NCBI GenBank assembly: GCA_026418275.1
Contig: JAOABQ010000014.1
Span: forward strand, 45,188 to 109,187
Source of the DNA: Clostridia bacterium
GTDB lineage: Bacteria > Bacillota > Clostridia > Acetivibrionales > DSM-2933
Direction of reading: 5' to 3'
DNA: 64,000 bases
A program made the position numbers and the translations under genes. How positions within the stretch are numbered: the stretch's first letter is position 1; the number at the start of each line of letters is the position of its first letter. Shown here in pieces: positions 36,366 through 46,023 of this stretch. The notes below the pieces were generated by a model. The model was not told the origin of the DNA, did no database searches, and saw only the letters and a list, made by a program, of their open reading frames with translations.

Positions 36366-36863
36366 ATGATATATACATATTGTCTTAAGGTAAGGTATCC
36401 TGAATGCGACCCAATGGGTGTAGTATATCATGGCAGTTATTTGCCGTGGCTTGAGATTGCAAGAACTGATTTTATAAAAAAATTCGGGTTAACCTATGCG
36501 GAAATGGAAAAGCGGGGAATATTCGTTATTGTTAAAGACCTTTATATTGATTACAAAATTCCTGCCACTTATGATGATAATATTGTTATTTTGACAAAAG
36601 TAAAAGATATGCAGACCCTTAGGTTTTCTTTTGAGTATGAAGTCTATAAAATTGATTTTGATATCGTCCAAGGTGGTCAACAGTTGACACTGGAAGAGAT
36701 ACAAAATGTAAAGAAATCTCAACTTGTTCTAACTGCAACTACACAGCATATATTTTTAAATGCGGCAAAAAGGCCAGTCCGAATCAACCGTGAAGCCCCT
36801 GATATATATGATCTGTTAAAGGCCAACATCCCTGGTAGTTTCTCTAAAAACAGCAAAGAATAG
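36366..36863 (+). CDS. Acyl-CoA thioesterase-like hotdog protein (4HBT family)
   Basis: 165 residues. The family's active-site region is intact: YPECDPMGVVYHGSYLPWLE, with Asp15 as likely catalytic residue, and the following helix EIARTDFIKKFGLTYAEME. The C-terminal half carries an extra ~12 residues (about VQGGQQLTLEEIQN) compared with usual members. It hydrolyses acyl-CoA or acyl-carrier thioesters in the cytoplasm. AGGAGG before ATG. It is the first gene of an operon with a histidine kinase (13 bp downstream) and a response regulator, an unusual set. Confidence 0.88.
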   Translation: MIYTYCLKVRYPECDPMGVVYHGSYLPWLEIARTDFIKKFGLTYAEMEKRGIFVIVKDLYIDYKIPATYDDNIVILTKVKDMQTLRFSFEYEVYKIDFDIVQGGQQLTLEEIQNVKKSQLVLTATTQHIFLNAAKRPVRINREAPDIYDLLKANIPGSFSKNSKE

Positions 36864-36876
36864 GGGGCGCTTTAGA

Positions 36877-38100
36877 ATGTCCAAGTATTGCTATAGAAGA
36901 GAGGATGGAATAGTATATTTTAAATATTTACAAAAGATGACAGTTGCCGAAATAGACGAAGCATATAAAGAGCTTGGTATGGTTATAGCAGAGTCAAGCG
37001 AACCATCCAATGTGTTGACGGATGTTTTGGAATTTGACTGGAATTTTGGAAATGATGTTTCAAGAAGGATCGCACAATCACTTCAGAACCCTCATTCAAA
37101 GCTTGTCAAAAAGAGTGCAACTGTGGTAAGTTGTGCGGAGCAAAAATTTGTTGCGCAGAATGTATTGACCCTGGCACGTAGGAATGATATCGAGATTTTT
37201 TATGATATCGATGAAGCTATCCGGTGGTTACTCGACGATAGTGCTTACTGTAAGAGCAAAACCGAAAAAAATAAAAATATACTTTTGATGGAGCAAACGC
37301 AGGACCTGATTATAGAAGATATTCGCACAATTGAAGAACGTCAAAGACAGCTTATTGAAAATGAAAGGCTTATTTCTCTGGGTCAATTAATAGGTGGAAT
37401 TGCGCATAACTTAAACACACCACTCATGACGTCAGGTGCCGGTGTAGCAATTATTGAAAGAAATATCGAAAAAATAAAGCAATATATAAATGAGTATAAC
37501 CCCTCTAATCCCATGAATGATGTTTTTAGTGAAATGAAATATTGGCTCGGACTCATTATGGAGAATTTAAAATACATGTCAGACATGATAGCTGCCGTTA
37601 AAGGTCAAGCAAAAGAAACGATAACTCCGCAGAATTTTACTATTGAGAAGCTTGTAACATCGATTAAATTACTAATGGAATTCGAACTCAAAAGGTATAA
37701 ATGCAAACTAGATTTACAAATGGGTAATTGTGATGGAGTTGAAATTAAAGGTGACATTAATTCATTGATACAGGTCTTAAATACAATTATGACCAATGCT
37801 TTAGAAGCAAGTACAGGATCAGGCGGAAAAAGAAAAATTATTTTGGGTGTTAGTGTTGAGGAAAAAACAGTAACTTTTTACGTGGAAAATTACGGTAAAG
37901 AAATAACTCCTGAAGTAGGAGAAAAGATTTTTAAAAAAATGGTCACAACAAAGGGTAAAAACGGTACTGGAATTGGGCTTTATATTGCAGGAGCAATTGT
38001 TAAAGGCCGTTTTGGAGGAGATATATATTTTAATTCTAGGGAAGGAATAACCACCTTTTTTGTAAAAATACCTTTAGAGAAGAGGTGCTCAGATGCGTAG
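36877..38100 (+). CDS. Soluble sensor histidine kinase with STAS-like N-terminal domain
   Basis: 407 residues, no membrane segment. The first ~125 residues (MSKYCYRREDGIVYFKYLQK, AEIDEAYKELGMVI, ATVVSCAEQKFVAQNVL) resemble a STAS/SpoIIAA-like fold. A coiled coil follows (about 130-165). The phospho-acceptor is His177 in GGIAHNLNTPL. The ATPase domain has TNALEAS (N box) and GTGIGLYIAGAIV (G box). A cytoplasmic signal is therefore expected. Its stop overlaps the start of the response regulator by 8 bp, so the two are partners. Confidence 0.88.
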   Translation: MSKYCYRREDGIVYFKYLQKMTVAEIDEAYKELGMVIAESSEPSNVLTDVLEFDWNFGNDVSRRIAQSLQNPHSKLVKKSATVVSCAEQKFVAQNVLTLARRNDIEIFYDIDEAIRWLLDDSAYCKSKTEKNKNILLMEQTQDLIIEDIRTIEERQRQLIENERLISLGQLIGGIAHNLNTPLMTSGAGVAIIERNIEKIKQYINEYNPSNPMNDVFSEMKYWLGLIMENLKYMSDMIAAVKGQAKETITPQNFTIEKLVTSIKLLMEFELKRYKCKLDLQMGNCDGVEIKGDINSLIQVLNTIMTNALEASTGSGGKRKIILGVSVEEKTVTFYVENYGKEITPEVGEKIFKKMVTTKGKNGTGIGLYIAGAIVKGRFGGDIYFNSREGITTFFVKIPLEKRCSDA

Positions 38101-38722
38101 AGGAATAAAGATCTTTATATTAGATGATGAAATCGCAGTTATTCAATCAATTAAAGCTTTTCTAGGCGATAAGTATTATTGTGATGGGTGTACCGGTTCG
38201 AGAGAAGGTATAGAAAAACTTAAAAAGGAAAAGTTCGATGTTCTTGTGCTAGATTACCGAATTGATGATCTTAACGGAGAGCAGGTTGTCAATGAAGTAA
38301 GAAAATTTGACAGTGATATCTATATAATGTTATTGACCGGACATGCGGATGAGGTGCCTGGATTAAAATCCTTAGACACGTTTAATATCCAAAGCTATTG
38401 TGAGAAATCCCATAATATTGAGCAAGCGATAATTAGTATTGAATCTGTTGTCAATAGTATTGAATTCTTTAAAGACCGCAAAAAAACGATAGGCCAAAAA
38501 ATACGGGAATTAAGAAAAATATATAATTTGAGCCAGGATGATCTAGCAAAACACTTAGATGTTCAAAGGACTTCCATTACACTGTACGAAAACGGAAATG
38601 CTATTCCGCCTACATTGACGATAATTAAGCTGGCGAAGTTATTTAATGTTACAACGGACTACATTTTATGCTATGAACTTAGTATTGAACAAAGTGATAT
38701 CAAGAAGAATTTAAATAGATAA
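38093..38722 (+). CDS. Response regulator with receiver domain and XRE-type helix-turn-helix output
   Basis: 209 residues. The receiver (1-120) has the acidic pair Asp11/Asp12, phospho-acceptor Asp54 in LVLDYRI, Thr in LLTGHAD and Lys in YCEKS. The output domain (about 130-190) is a phage-repressor/XRE helix-turn-helix (KIRELRKIYNLSQDDLAKHL, then YENGNAIPPTLTIIKLAKLF). Most response regulators use OmpR, LuxR or Fis outputs, so this fusion is uncommon. It overlaps the kinase gene by 8 bp. Confidence 0.9.
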   Translation: MRRGIKIFILDDEIAVIQSIKAFLGDKYYCDGCTGSREGIEKLKKEKFDVLVLDYRIDDLNGEQVVNEVRKFDSDIYIMLLTGHADEVPGLKSLDTFNIQSYCEKSHNIEQAIISIESVVNSIEFFKDRKKTIGQKIRELRKIYNLSQDDLAKHLDVQRTSITLYENGNAIPPTLTIIKLAKLFNVTTDYILCYELSIEQSDIKKNLNR

Positions 38723-39124
38723 AATAGAAATATAAATACAAAATATGCGAAAAGGAAAATACGATTTCCGACTGCGATCAGAAAATAAAACAAAGGTTTT
38801 CACATCAATCTGTGAAACCCTTCATTTTGGCGGAGAGAGTGAGATTCGAACTCACGGTGAGTGTTACCCCACACACGATTTCCAGTCGTGCGCCTTAGAC
38901 CAGCTCAGCCATCTCTCCATAAAAAGTATTTAATTTGCAACTGCTTTACTATTTTACATTAGATCTTCTTTGTTGTCAATCACCTTATTATAGCAAATAT
39001 GAAAACTTTTTCGCAGAAAGTTTATTGTAAGAAAGTTGAACAGCAGACAATACATTGTTATAATTTTAGTTAAAGCATTTAAAATATGCACACATATTTA
39101 GCAGCAGAAACAGGGGTAATTCCA
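38723..39124. other. Intergenic region carrying a tRNA gene
   Basis: Apart from the tRNA-Ser on the minus strand, only AT-rich DNA with the promoter of clpS is seen. Confidence 0.5.
38828..38918 (-). tRNA. tRNA-Ser (anticodon GGA)
   Basis: On the minus strand the acceptor GGAGAGA pairs with TCTCTCC and an encoded CCA end follows (38828-38830). The anticodon stem ACGACT/AATCGT encloses the GGA anticodon (serine UCC/UCU codons). A long variable arm and the TTCGAATC T loop are present, as expected for tRNA-Ser. Confidence 0.97.
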
Positions 39125-39424
39125 ATGAGCGAAAGAACTATTTTTAAGGAAGAAATAAAGACAGTACTTAAGAAGCCAAAAATGTACCGGGTCATTTTAT
39201 TAAATGATGATTATACTACCATGGACTTTGTCGTAGAAGTTTTGGTCCATGTATTTCACAAATCCGCTGCAGAAGCTACAAAAATCATGCTGGATGTTCA
39301 TGAAAAAGGAAAAGGAATTGTAGGAATATACACATATGATATAGCGGCAACCAAGATAGCGCAGGTAGAAGACCTGGCGACAAAGCGGGAGTTTCCGTTA
39401 AAAGCGATAATGGAAGAGGAGTAA
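39125..39424 (+). CDS. clpS: ClpS adaptor for ClpAP (N-degron recognition)
   Basis: 99 residues from ATG 39125, which has AGGGG upstream; the frame extends 13 codons further without a ribosome site. The family core is clear: YRVILLNDDYTTMDFVVEVL, VFHKSAAEATKIMLDVHEKG, and GIYTYDIAATKI, with the NDDYTTM binding pocket. ClpS brings proteins with N-terminal Leu/Phe/Tyr/Trp to ClpA. The clpA start is 2 bp after its stop, and aat, which makes such N-termini, is 4.4 kb downstream on the same strand. Confidence 0.95.
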   Translation: MSERTIFKEEIKTVLKKPKMYRVILLNDDYTTMDFVVEVLVHVFHKSAAEATKIMLDVHEKGKGIVGIYTYDIAATKIAQVEDLATKREFPLKAIMEEE

Positions 39425-39426
39425 TT

Positions 39427-41679
39427 ATGAAAATAGATTATATTACAGATAAAATTATTATGGCTGCATTTAATGAAGCCAAGCAAAGAAGACATGAATT
39501 TTTCACTGCTGAACATATTCTTTATGCAGCTTTGTTTTTTGAAGAGGTTCAGGAAATCATCGAGAGCTGCGACGGGGATATTGAATCTATAAAAAGTGCA
39601 CTGGACAAGCATCTTCAGGAAGCAATGCCTGAGGTGGATGATGTAGATCCGGTAGGGTCTCTCGGTGTCAACAATATCCTACAGAGTGCAGCAGCCCACT
39701 GCATGTCCTCGGGTAAAAATGAAATTAAAATCGGAGACGTCCTTGCAGCCATTTTTACCGAAAAGGAATCCTTTGCCGCTTATATTCTAGAACTAAACGG
39801 AATTAAGCGTCTTGATATTTTAAAGTATATTTCCCATGGATCTTCACTTATCCCCAAAGTGGAAAAAGTAGTACCTGAAAAGTTAGGAGAAGACATGGAT
39901 GAAAACGAAGAACAGCCGAAAGGCAAAAAGGATTTTATAAGCCATTTTACCGTCGAGCTTGTAGAAAAAGCCAAGGCAGGTGAAATTGATCCCTTAATCG
40001 GGAGAGAAGATATCTTGCAAAGGACTGTACAAGTACTTTCAAGAAGGCTGAAAAACAATCCCATTCATGTTGGAGATCCGGGAGTCGGAAAAACCGCCAT
40101 CACAGAGGGGCTTGCCAGAATGATTGCAGAAAACAGGGCACCCACCCCCCTTCAAGGATGCAAGATTTATTCCCTAGATATGGGTTCTCTGCTTGCAGGT
40201 ACAAAATACCGAGGTGACTTTGAGGAAAGAATTAAGAGGGTTTTAAACGAAATAGAAATTGAGGGGAGAGCCATCGTCTATATTGATGAAATTCATACTG
40301 TCGTAGGTGCCGGCTCTGTTTCAGACGGTTCCATGGATGCCTCCAATATTCTAAAGCCATTTCTTTCCTCTGCCAGAATCCGGTTTATCGGTTCTACAAC
40401 CTACGAGGAATATAAGAAATACTTTGATAAGGATAGAGCCCTTTCCAGAAGGTTTCAGAAAATTGAAGTCCCGGAACCTTCCATTGAGGATACGTACCTC
40501 ATTCTTGCGGGTTTGAAGGACCGTTATGAGGAATTTCACGGTGTAATCTATAGTGAGACCGCCCTTAAGCATGCTGCAGAGCTTTCAGCGAAATACATCA
40601 ATGACCGGCATCTTCCGGACAAAGCCATTGATTTGATTGATGAAGCTGGGGCATATGCAAGACTAAATTCGAACCCGGAAGAAGTCATTGAGATTACGGA
40701 TAAGGATATTGAACGCATCGTTTCCTTTATAGCAAAAATACCCGAAAAAAGCGTTTCCAATAGTGAAATTGAGAAGTTGAAGGATTTGGATAAACAACTA
40801 AAAGAAAATATTTTTGGTCAGGATACTGCCATTGACACAGTAGTAAAAGCCATAAAACGTTCCCGGGCAGGATTCAATGAGGGCGAAAAACCTGTTGCTT
40901 CCTTACTCTTTGTAGGGCCTACCGGCGTGGGAAAAACAGAGGTTTCAAAGCAGCTTTCATCCACTCTGGGAATTCCTCTGGTTCGCTTTGATATGAGCGA
41001 ATATCAGGAAAAGCATACTGTGGCTCGGCTCATTGGTGCACCTCCCGGTTATGTAGGCTATGAAGAGGGCGGTCTCCTAACCGATGCTATTCGAAAGACC
41101 CCATACTGCGTACTTCTTTTGGATGAAGTGGAAAAGGCACATCCGGATGTATTCAATGTACTGCTGCAAATTATGGATTATGCAACACTTACGGACAATA
41201 ACGGGAAAAAAGCCGATTTTAGAAATGTAATCCTGATCATGACATCCAATGCAGGTGCCCGGGAAATCGGAAAAACACTTATCGGTTTTGAAAAACGCAT
41301 TATTGACCGCAGCGCAATTACAAAAGAGGTCGAAAGAATTTTTTCACCCGAGTTTAGAAACAGGCTGGATGAGATTGTAGTGTTCAATCATATTAACGAT
41401 GAGATGGCACTGCTTATTGCGAAAAAAGCAGTCCGGCAATTTGCCGAAAAGCTGTCTGCAAAGAATATCAAACTCAAGGTTACGGATGCTTGCTACCAGT
41501 GGATTGCTGAAAAAGGACTTTCCTCGACTTATGGCGCACGCGAAATCTTAAGGGTTGTTCAGGAAAAGATTAAAACCTATTTTGTTGATGAAGTTTTATT
41601 CGGCAGCCTTGCCCACGGCGGGACTGCTGTCATCGATATCCGGAATGGGGAAATTTTTATCACCAATGAGTCCAATTGA
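39427..41679 (+). CDS. clpA: ATP-dependent Clp protease ATP-binding subunit ClpA
   Basis: 750 residues, the length of ClpA. An N-domain (1-145) is followed by D1 with Walker A GDPGVGKTAITEGLA (near 215) and Walker B IVYIDEIHTVVGAG, and D2 with Walker A GPTGVGKTEVSKQL (near 498) and Walker B VLLLDEVEKAHPDV. The ClpP-contact loop LIGFEKR (IGF tripeptide) is near residue 618. There is no middle coiled-coil domain, so it is ClpA and not ClpB/ClpC. It unfolds substrates for ClpP. Coupled to clpS. Confidence 0.96.
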   Translation: MKIDYITDKIIMAAFNEAKQRRHEFFTAEHILYAALFFEEVQEIIESCDGDIESIKSALDKHLQEAMPEVDDVDPVGSLGVNNILQSAAAHCMSSGKNEIKIGDVLAAIFTEKESFAAYILELNGIKRLDILKYISHGSSLIPKVEKVVPEKLGEDMDENEEQPKGKKDFISHFTVELVEKAKAGEIDPLIGREDILQRTVQVLSRRLKNNPIHVGDPGVGKTAITEGLARMIAENRAPTPLQGCKIYSLDMGSLLAGTKYRGDFEERIKRVLNEIEIEGRAIVYIDEIHTVVGAGSVSDGSMDASNILKPFLSSARIRFIGSTTYEEYKKYFDKDRALSRRFQKIEVPEPSIEDTYLILAGLKDRYEEFHGVIYSETALKHAAELSAKYINDRHLPDKAIDLIDEAGAYARLNSNPEEVIEITDKDIERIVSFIAKIPEKSVSNSEIEKLKDLDKQLKENIFGQDTAIDTVVKAIKRSRAGFNEGEKPVASLLFVGPTGVGKTEVSKQLSSTLGIPLVRFDMSEYQEKHTVARLIGAPPGYVGYEEGGLLTDAIRKTPYCVLLLDEVEKAHPDVFNVLLQIMDYATLTDNNGKKADFRNVILIMTSNAGAREIGKTLIGFEKRIIDRSAITKEVERIFSPEFRNRLDEIVVFNHINDEMALLIAKKAVRQFAEKLSAKNIKLKVTDACYQWIAEKGLSSTYGAREILRVVQEKIKTYFVDEVLFGSLAHGGTAVIDIRNGEIFITNESN

Positions 41680-41966
41680 GTGAGGATGAACAAGTAATCT
41701 ACTATTGACTTAAACAGTGTTAAAAAGGTGCCGCGTGGATTATGTCAGCGATCATTCCTGCGGCATCTTCCATTTTCAGATTCTATTTTAAATAAGCAGA
41801 TGAAACCAAACTTTTGATTCATTTTTACGGCATCAATAAAAAGAATAGTATAACAATCGTTTACCAGGGCGTGAAGTGACACGTTTACAATAAACGCGCT
41901 AGAATATTATGAAAGCTTCATCGTACTATTATATTTACTGTTGATCTATTTTAAAGGGGGATATTC

Positions 41967-43577
41967 GTGGAACTCCAGCAAGATATTACAAAGGCACAAA
42001 GTGTCCAAGAAAGACGGCTTGGCGCCTTTCTAAAAAACAACTTTCTTTTAATTGCCATTGTTATCTTAGGAATCACAATAAGAAGCTTTATGTTTGGCAG
42101 TATTCCTGCAGGACTAAACCAGGATGAGGCTTCCATCGGTTATGATTCCTATGCGATTTCACATTACGGTATAGACCGGAACGGCAACCATAATCCTATT
42201 TACCTTATTTCATGGGGAAGCGGACAAAATGCCCTCTACGCATACCTTTCAATGCCTTTCATTTATATAATGGGATTAAATGTGTTTTCTGTAAGATTCG
42301 TAAATTTATTATTTGGAATTATCACTCTTATTGTTTTTTATCTGCTTATTAAAAAAGTCGCAAATCAGAAACTTGCTTTATTATCTGTTTTTCTGCTTTG
42401 TATAAGCCCATGGCACATTATGCTTTCCAGGTGGGCATTGGAATCCAACCTGTTCCCCGCCTTTTTCCTTACGGGAACCTATGCCCTTATACTCTCGTTG
42501 GAAAGAAAGCTATTCCTTTACATATCGGTTTTCTTATTTGGTTTAAGCCTTTATTCTTATGGTTTGGCCTATTTTGTGGTGCCTTTATTTCTTGTTCTGA
42601 CGTTTATTTATATGCTGATCCACAAAAAAATAAACTTAAGGGAGCTTATTGCTTCCACACTGCTTTTTACCCTAACAGTATTACCAGTATTCCTTTTTAC
42701 CTATATAAACATTTATAAAAAAAGTGCCATCAGTACAGGTTTGTTCACAATCCCGCGTCTTATAGGACAGCCACGCTACACCACACAATTAAATTTATTC
42801 AGTGACAATTTCCTGGAAAAATCATTTACCAGCCTGAAAGGCTTTTTAAATCTTTTATATACACAAAACGATGGCTTTAATTACAATGCAATCCCGGAGT
42901 TTGGTATCATCTATTTGATGAGTTTACCGTTTTTTATCCTTGGCCTGGTAAGAGTAATTTCCTTTACTGCAAAGGGAATCCGTGAAAAAAAATTCAGCAA
43001 AAACCTGATACTTTTATTATGGCTATTGTCTGCGCTGATCTTGCCGTTTATTACTTTTGAGCCCAATATCAACAGGTTCAATATTATTTTTATACCTATT
43101 ATTTTCGTTACTGCAGCAGGAATCCATGCGATTACAAGCAGAATAAAAGAATTTTCAATTCCCACCATTTCACTTTATTTGGTATTTTTTCTCCTGTTTG
43201 CATCGAATTATTTCACCCAGTTTCCAAATAAGACAAGTGCCTCCTTCCATGAATCACTTGGAGATGCCATTCATTTTGCAGCAGAGAAAACAAACGGGAA
43301 TATTTGCGTCACCAATAAAATGAATATGCCCTATATCTTTGTTTTGTTCTATGAAAAAACCGACCCCAGGGTGTTTGTCGATACAGTTAAGTATGCCAAT
43401 CCGGGCGGAGAATTTCAGGAAGTCAGATCCTTTGACCGTTATTATTTTGGTATTGATAACGGTTATTTAGCTAATGCCAAAGCATTTGTGATTCTAAATG
43501 AGGAAAAAACTCAATTTTCCCCGGCTCAATACTCTATAAGAGAATTTAAAAACTACGCAGTTGCAATAAAAAAGTAA
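41967..43577 (+). CDS. Membrane glycosyltransferase of the GT39/ArnT-like (PMT) type
   Basis: 536 residues with about 11 membrane segments. The first periplasmic-type loop holds LNQDEASIGYDSYAISHYG, the Asp-Glu motif of GT-C enzymes, and the next loop NGNHNPIYLISWGSG. The C-terminal ~100 residues form a soluble extracellular domain. It would transfer a sugar from a lipid carrier to an extracytoplasmic acceptor. It starts with GTG at 41967 behind AAAGGGGG. It lies between clpA and aat on the same strand but with long spacers, so co-function is doubtful. Confidence 0.85.
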   Translation: MELQQDITKAQSVQERRLGAFLKNNFLLIAIVILGITIRSFMFGSIPAGLNQDEASIGYDSYAISHYGIDRNGNHNPIYLISWGSGQNALYAYLSMPFIYIMGLNVFSVRFVNLLFGIITLIVFYLLIKKVANQKLALLSVFLLCISPWHIMLSRWALESNLFPAFFLTGTYALILSLERKLFLYISVFLFGLSLYSYGLAYFVVPLFLVLTFIYMLIHKKINLRELIASTLLFTLTVLPVFLFTYINIYKKSAISTGLFTIPRLIGQPRYTTQLNLFSDNFLEKSFTSLKGFLNLLYTQNDGFNYNAIPEFGIIYLMSLPFFILGLVRVISFTAKGIREKKFSKNLILLLWLLSALILPFITFEPNINRFNIIFIPIIFVTAAGIHAITSRIKEFSIPTISLYLVFFLLFASNYFTQFPNKTSASFHESLGDAIHFAAEKTNGNICVTNKMNMPYIFVLFYEKTDPRVFVDTVKYANPGGEFQEVRSFDRYYFGIDNGYLANAKAFVILNEEKTQFSPAQYSIREFKNYAVAIKK

Positions 43578-43828
43578 AGCATTGAGTATACTTTCTAAAC
43601 TATAATTCTGTAAGAGGATACATTATTTTAAAGTTGAACAAAACAGATTACCTTGCTATAATCTTAATGTTACAGATACATTGCAATATTGCTGGTAATG
43701 TTATAACAGCTTTTTGTACGCATTTACACAAAGGGTATGTGATTCATCCACAAACCTCTTATCACAGGGATTGATTTATGGATGTTTTCCGTATTGAATG
43801 CAAGTATGTATTAGGAGGGAGTATATAA

Positions 43829-44509
43829 ATGCCCGTTTTTCGGCTGACAAATGAACTTATATTTCCCAATCCCGAACTTTCAAGGGAAGATGGTATTTTA
43901 GCCATAGGGGGAGACCTTTCCGAAGAACGGCTCCTTCTTGCGTACAGCTGCGGGATTTTTCCCTGGTATTCTCAGGAAGACCCTATTTTGTGGTGGTCAC
44001 CGGATCCAAGATGCATCCTTTTTCCGGAAAATATCCACATTTCCAAATCCATGAAAAAGTTTTTAAAAAAGGGTAAATATCATGTCACCTTTGACAGCTG
44101 CTTTGAAGAAGTAATTACAAAGTGTGGGCATTTACGTGCTTCAAATACATGGATTACAAAAGAAATGATAAAGGCATATTTAAGACTTCATAACTTAGGC
44201 TTTGCCCACTCTGTAGAAGTGTGGTTCCAGAAATCGTTGGTGGGAGGCCTTTACGGTATTTCACTAGGAAACTGTTTCTTTGGAGAGTCCATGTTTTCTC
44301 TAATGGAAAATGCCTCCAAAACAGCTCTGATTACCCTTGCAGACAGATTTGAATTTTCTTTGATTGACTGTCAGGTTTATTCTGATCATTTAGCATCCTT
44401 AGGCGCAGTAAATATGCCTCGCAAAGAGTTCTTAAGACTCCTTGAGGATGGACTTCTCTATGAAACTCTGAGGGGTAATTGGGGATTTTTAAACGATACA
44501 ATGGACTGA
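43829..44509 (+). CDS. aat: Leucyl/phenylalanyl-tRNA-protein transferase
   Basis: 226 residues, the usual Aat length. Family motifs are visible: [48 protein letters not shown], and [19 protein letters not shown]. Aat adds Leu or Phe from charged tRNA to proteins with N-terminal Lys or Arg, marking them for ClpS/ClpAP. The clpS and clpA genes are upstream on the same strand. AGGAGGG precedes the ATG and a terminator follows. Confidence 0.95.
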   Translation: MPVFRLTNELIFPNPELSREDGILAIGGDLSEERLLLAYSCGIFPWYSQEDPILWWSPDPRCILFPENIHISKSMKKFLKKGKYHVTFDSCFEEVITKCGHLRASNTWITKEMIKAYLRLHNLGFAHSVEVWFQKSLVGGLYGISLGNCFFGESMFSLMENASKTALITLADRFEFSLIDCQVYSDHLASLGAVNMPRKEFLRLLEDGLLYETLRGNWGFLNDTMD

Positions 44510-44520
44510 TTGAATGTAAT

Positions 44521-44562
44521 TAAAGGCTGAAACCCTAGTGTCTTAAAGTTTCAGCCTTTAAT
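44521..44562 (+). terminator. Terminator of aat
   Basis: AAAGGCTGAAA pairs with TTTCAGCCTTT over a 16-base loop, followed by AATTTTA. The A-rich left arm makes it usable by the minus-strand gene ending at 44644 as well. Confidence 0.7.
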
Positions 44563-44643
44563 TTTATTGAATGATCCACTCTTTATTTATATAAACTCTG
44601 CAAAAAACAGCCTAAAGCCATACACAAATACCTTTCCATAGAA

Positions 44644-45639
44644 TTATGGAATCGGGGTCGGCATAGGTGTAGGTGTGGAAGGCAATACCTCCGGGTATGA
44701 TTGGGATGTTGTATTAAAATGGCTTATAATGATAAGGATATCCTGCATATTGATTGCCTGATCCTGATCGAAATCATAGCCGGAATCATAATTTTCATCA
44801 CTGGGCGTTGTATTAAAAGCAGCAATGAGTTTAACAATATCCTCCATATTGATTGCACGGTCCTGTGTATTCTCTGTTCCTATATCTCCAGCCCACATTT
44901 CAATTGGAGCTGCACTGGTACTAATGACATTAAAGCCACCCTTTCCCACATTCCGTACTTCCCTTGTAAGATAATTGTCCTTACTGATCACTATCGTAGG
45001 GAAGACTCCCTGATAATAGTTCATAAGGACTCCCTCCATCTTAAAGTAGCCCTTACTGTCCGTATAGGCGGTAACTTCCTTCCCCCATGAACTTGTGTAT
45101 ACCTTAAAGCCGGATTTCAAGGTTTCTCCCTTGTCAGGATTATACAATAAACCAGGTGCAATATATCCCTCTACCGTAATAGGAGTGGGCCCCGGTCCCA
45201 TACTGTAAATGCCCACAGTTATAGTGTCTGACGAGACAGTACGGCCTGATTTGGTTATGGCCACAGCTTGAAAATACTCAGTATAGTTCCATGTCCTTCC
45301 ATGATGGAAGCTGTGGTAATACGTAAATTCATATGGTGCTTCAAAGCGTTCCCCCATTTTAGTGCCATTATGGTATAGCTCTACTTTCTCAACCCCATCA
45401 GATGAATATGCTGAAACTTTAACAGGAAAGTTAAATCCGGAATTATAATAAGTTGAGTAATATGATTTATCCAATGGCTCCGTAATACGAACATAGGAAT
45501 TTGGAGCGGTAGGCACAGGGGTGCTTACCGAAGCTGAATCCGCCGCCATACTGGTAAAAGCAAAAATTGACATTGCAAAAATAAAAGCAAGTAGTAATGA
45601 AATCCGTTTTAATGACGTTCTTTTTTCTCTACAATACAT
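44644..45639 (-). CDS. Secreted dockerin-type protein with Ig-like domain
   Basis: 331 residues. The signal peptide (1-32) ends SMAAD. A bacterial Ig-like domain (about 45-140; VKVSAYSSDGVEKVELYHNG, EYFQAVAITKSG) is followed by a carboxypeptidase-regulatory-like beta domain (about 150-235), a dockerin-type module (about 240-310; DRAINMEDIVKLIAAFN and DQAINMQDILIIISHFN) and a Pro/Thr tail. The linker PIEMWAGDI before the dockerin is nearly the same as in the 1123-residue protein at 28687. No catalytic domain is present. It may be a scaffold or adhesin partner. Confidence 0.85.
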   Translation of the reverse strand: MYCREKRTSLKRISLLLAFIFAMSIFAFTSMAADSASVSTPVPTAPNSYVRITEPLDKSYYSTYYNSGFNFPVKVSAYSSDGVEKVELYHNGTKMGERFEAPYEFTYYHSFHHGRTWNYTEYFQAVAITKSGRTVSSDTITVGIYSMGPGPTPITVEGYIAPGLLYNPDKGETLKSGFKVYTSSWGKEVTAYTDSKGYFKMEGVLMNYYQGVFPTIVISKDNYLTREVRNVGKGGFNVISTSAAPIEMWAGDIGTENTQDRAINMEDIVKLIAAFNTTPSDENYDSGYDFDQDQAINMQDILIIISHFNTTSQSYPEVLPSTPTPMPTPIP

Positions 45640-46023
45640 AAGCTTAATCCCCCTATAAATTGTTTTAATAGCGATTTATAAACTGCAAATAATTGTTTTT
45701 CAGCATTCCCTCCCTTCTTTTAAAGCATCCCGTAAAAATTGCAGCAGGCCCTATCTCTGCTTAAACCAGCTGTATCGTGTTCTTTAATACCTGGCCATTA
45801 TCTTACTATAGGAAAATAAGTATATTATTTCTACTTCATTTTATAGCACTTTAGAAAATAATGTAAGTGACAAAAGTCACAACTTTTATATAAATAATCT
45901 ATAATTTTTCTAATGCACCTCGCATATCCAACTTATTCGGACAACTCTGAAGTTCAATAAAAAAAGCCATCATACTCAAATGAGCACTTTGGCTTTTATG
46001 TGATACAATATTCTGGTTATCCT
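45640..46023. other. Intergenic region
   Basis: It holds the terminator of the DUF4097-like operon at its right end and AT-rich promoter DNA for the dockerin gene; no gene. Confidence 0.45.
45959..45998 (-). terminator. Terminator of the sigma/anti-sigma/DUF4097 operon
   Basis: On the minus strand AAAAGCCA and inner TGCTCATT pair with GAG..TGGCTTTT, followed by seven T; 26 bp after the stop at 46024. Confidence 0.7.
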
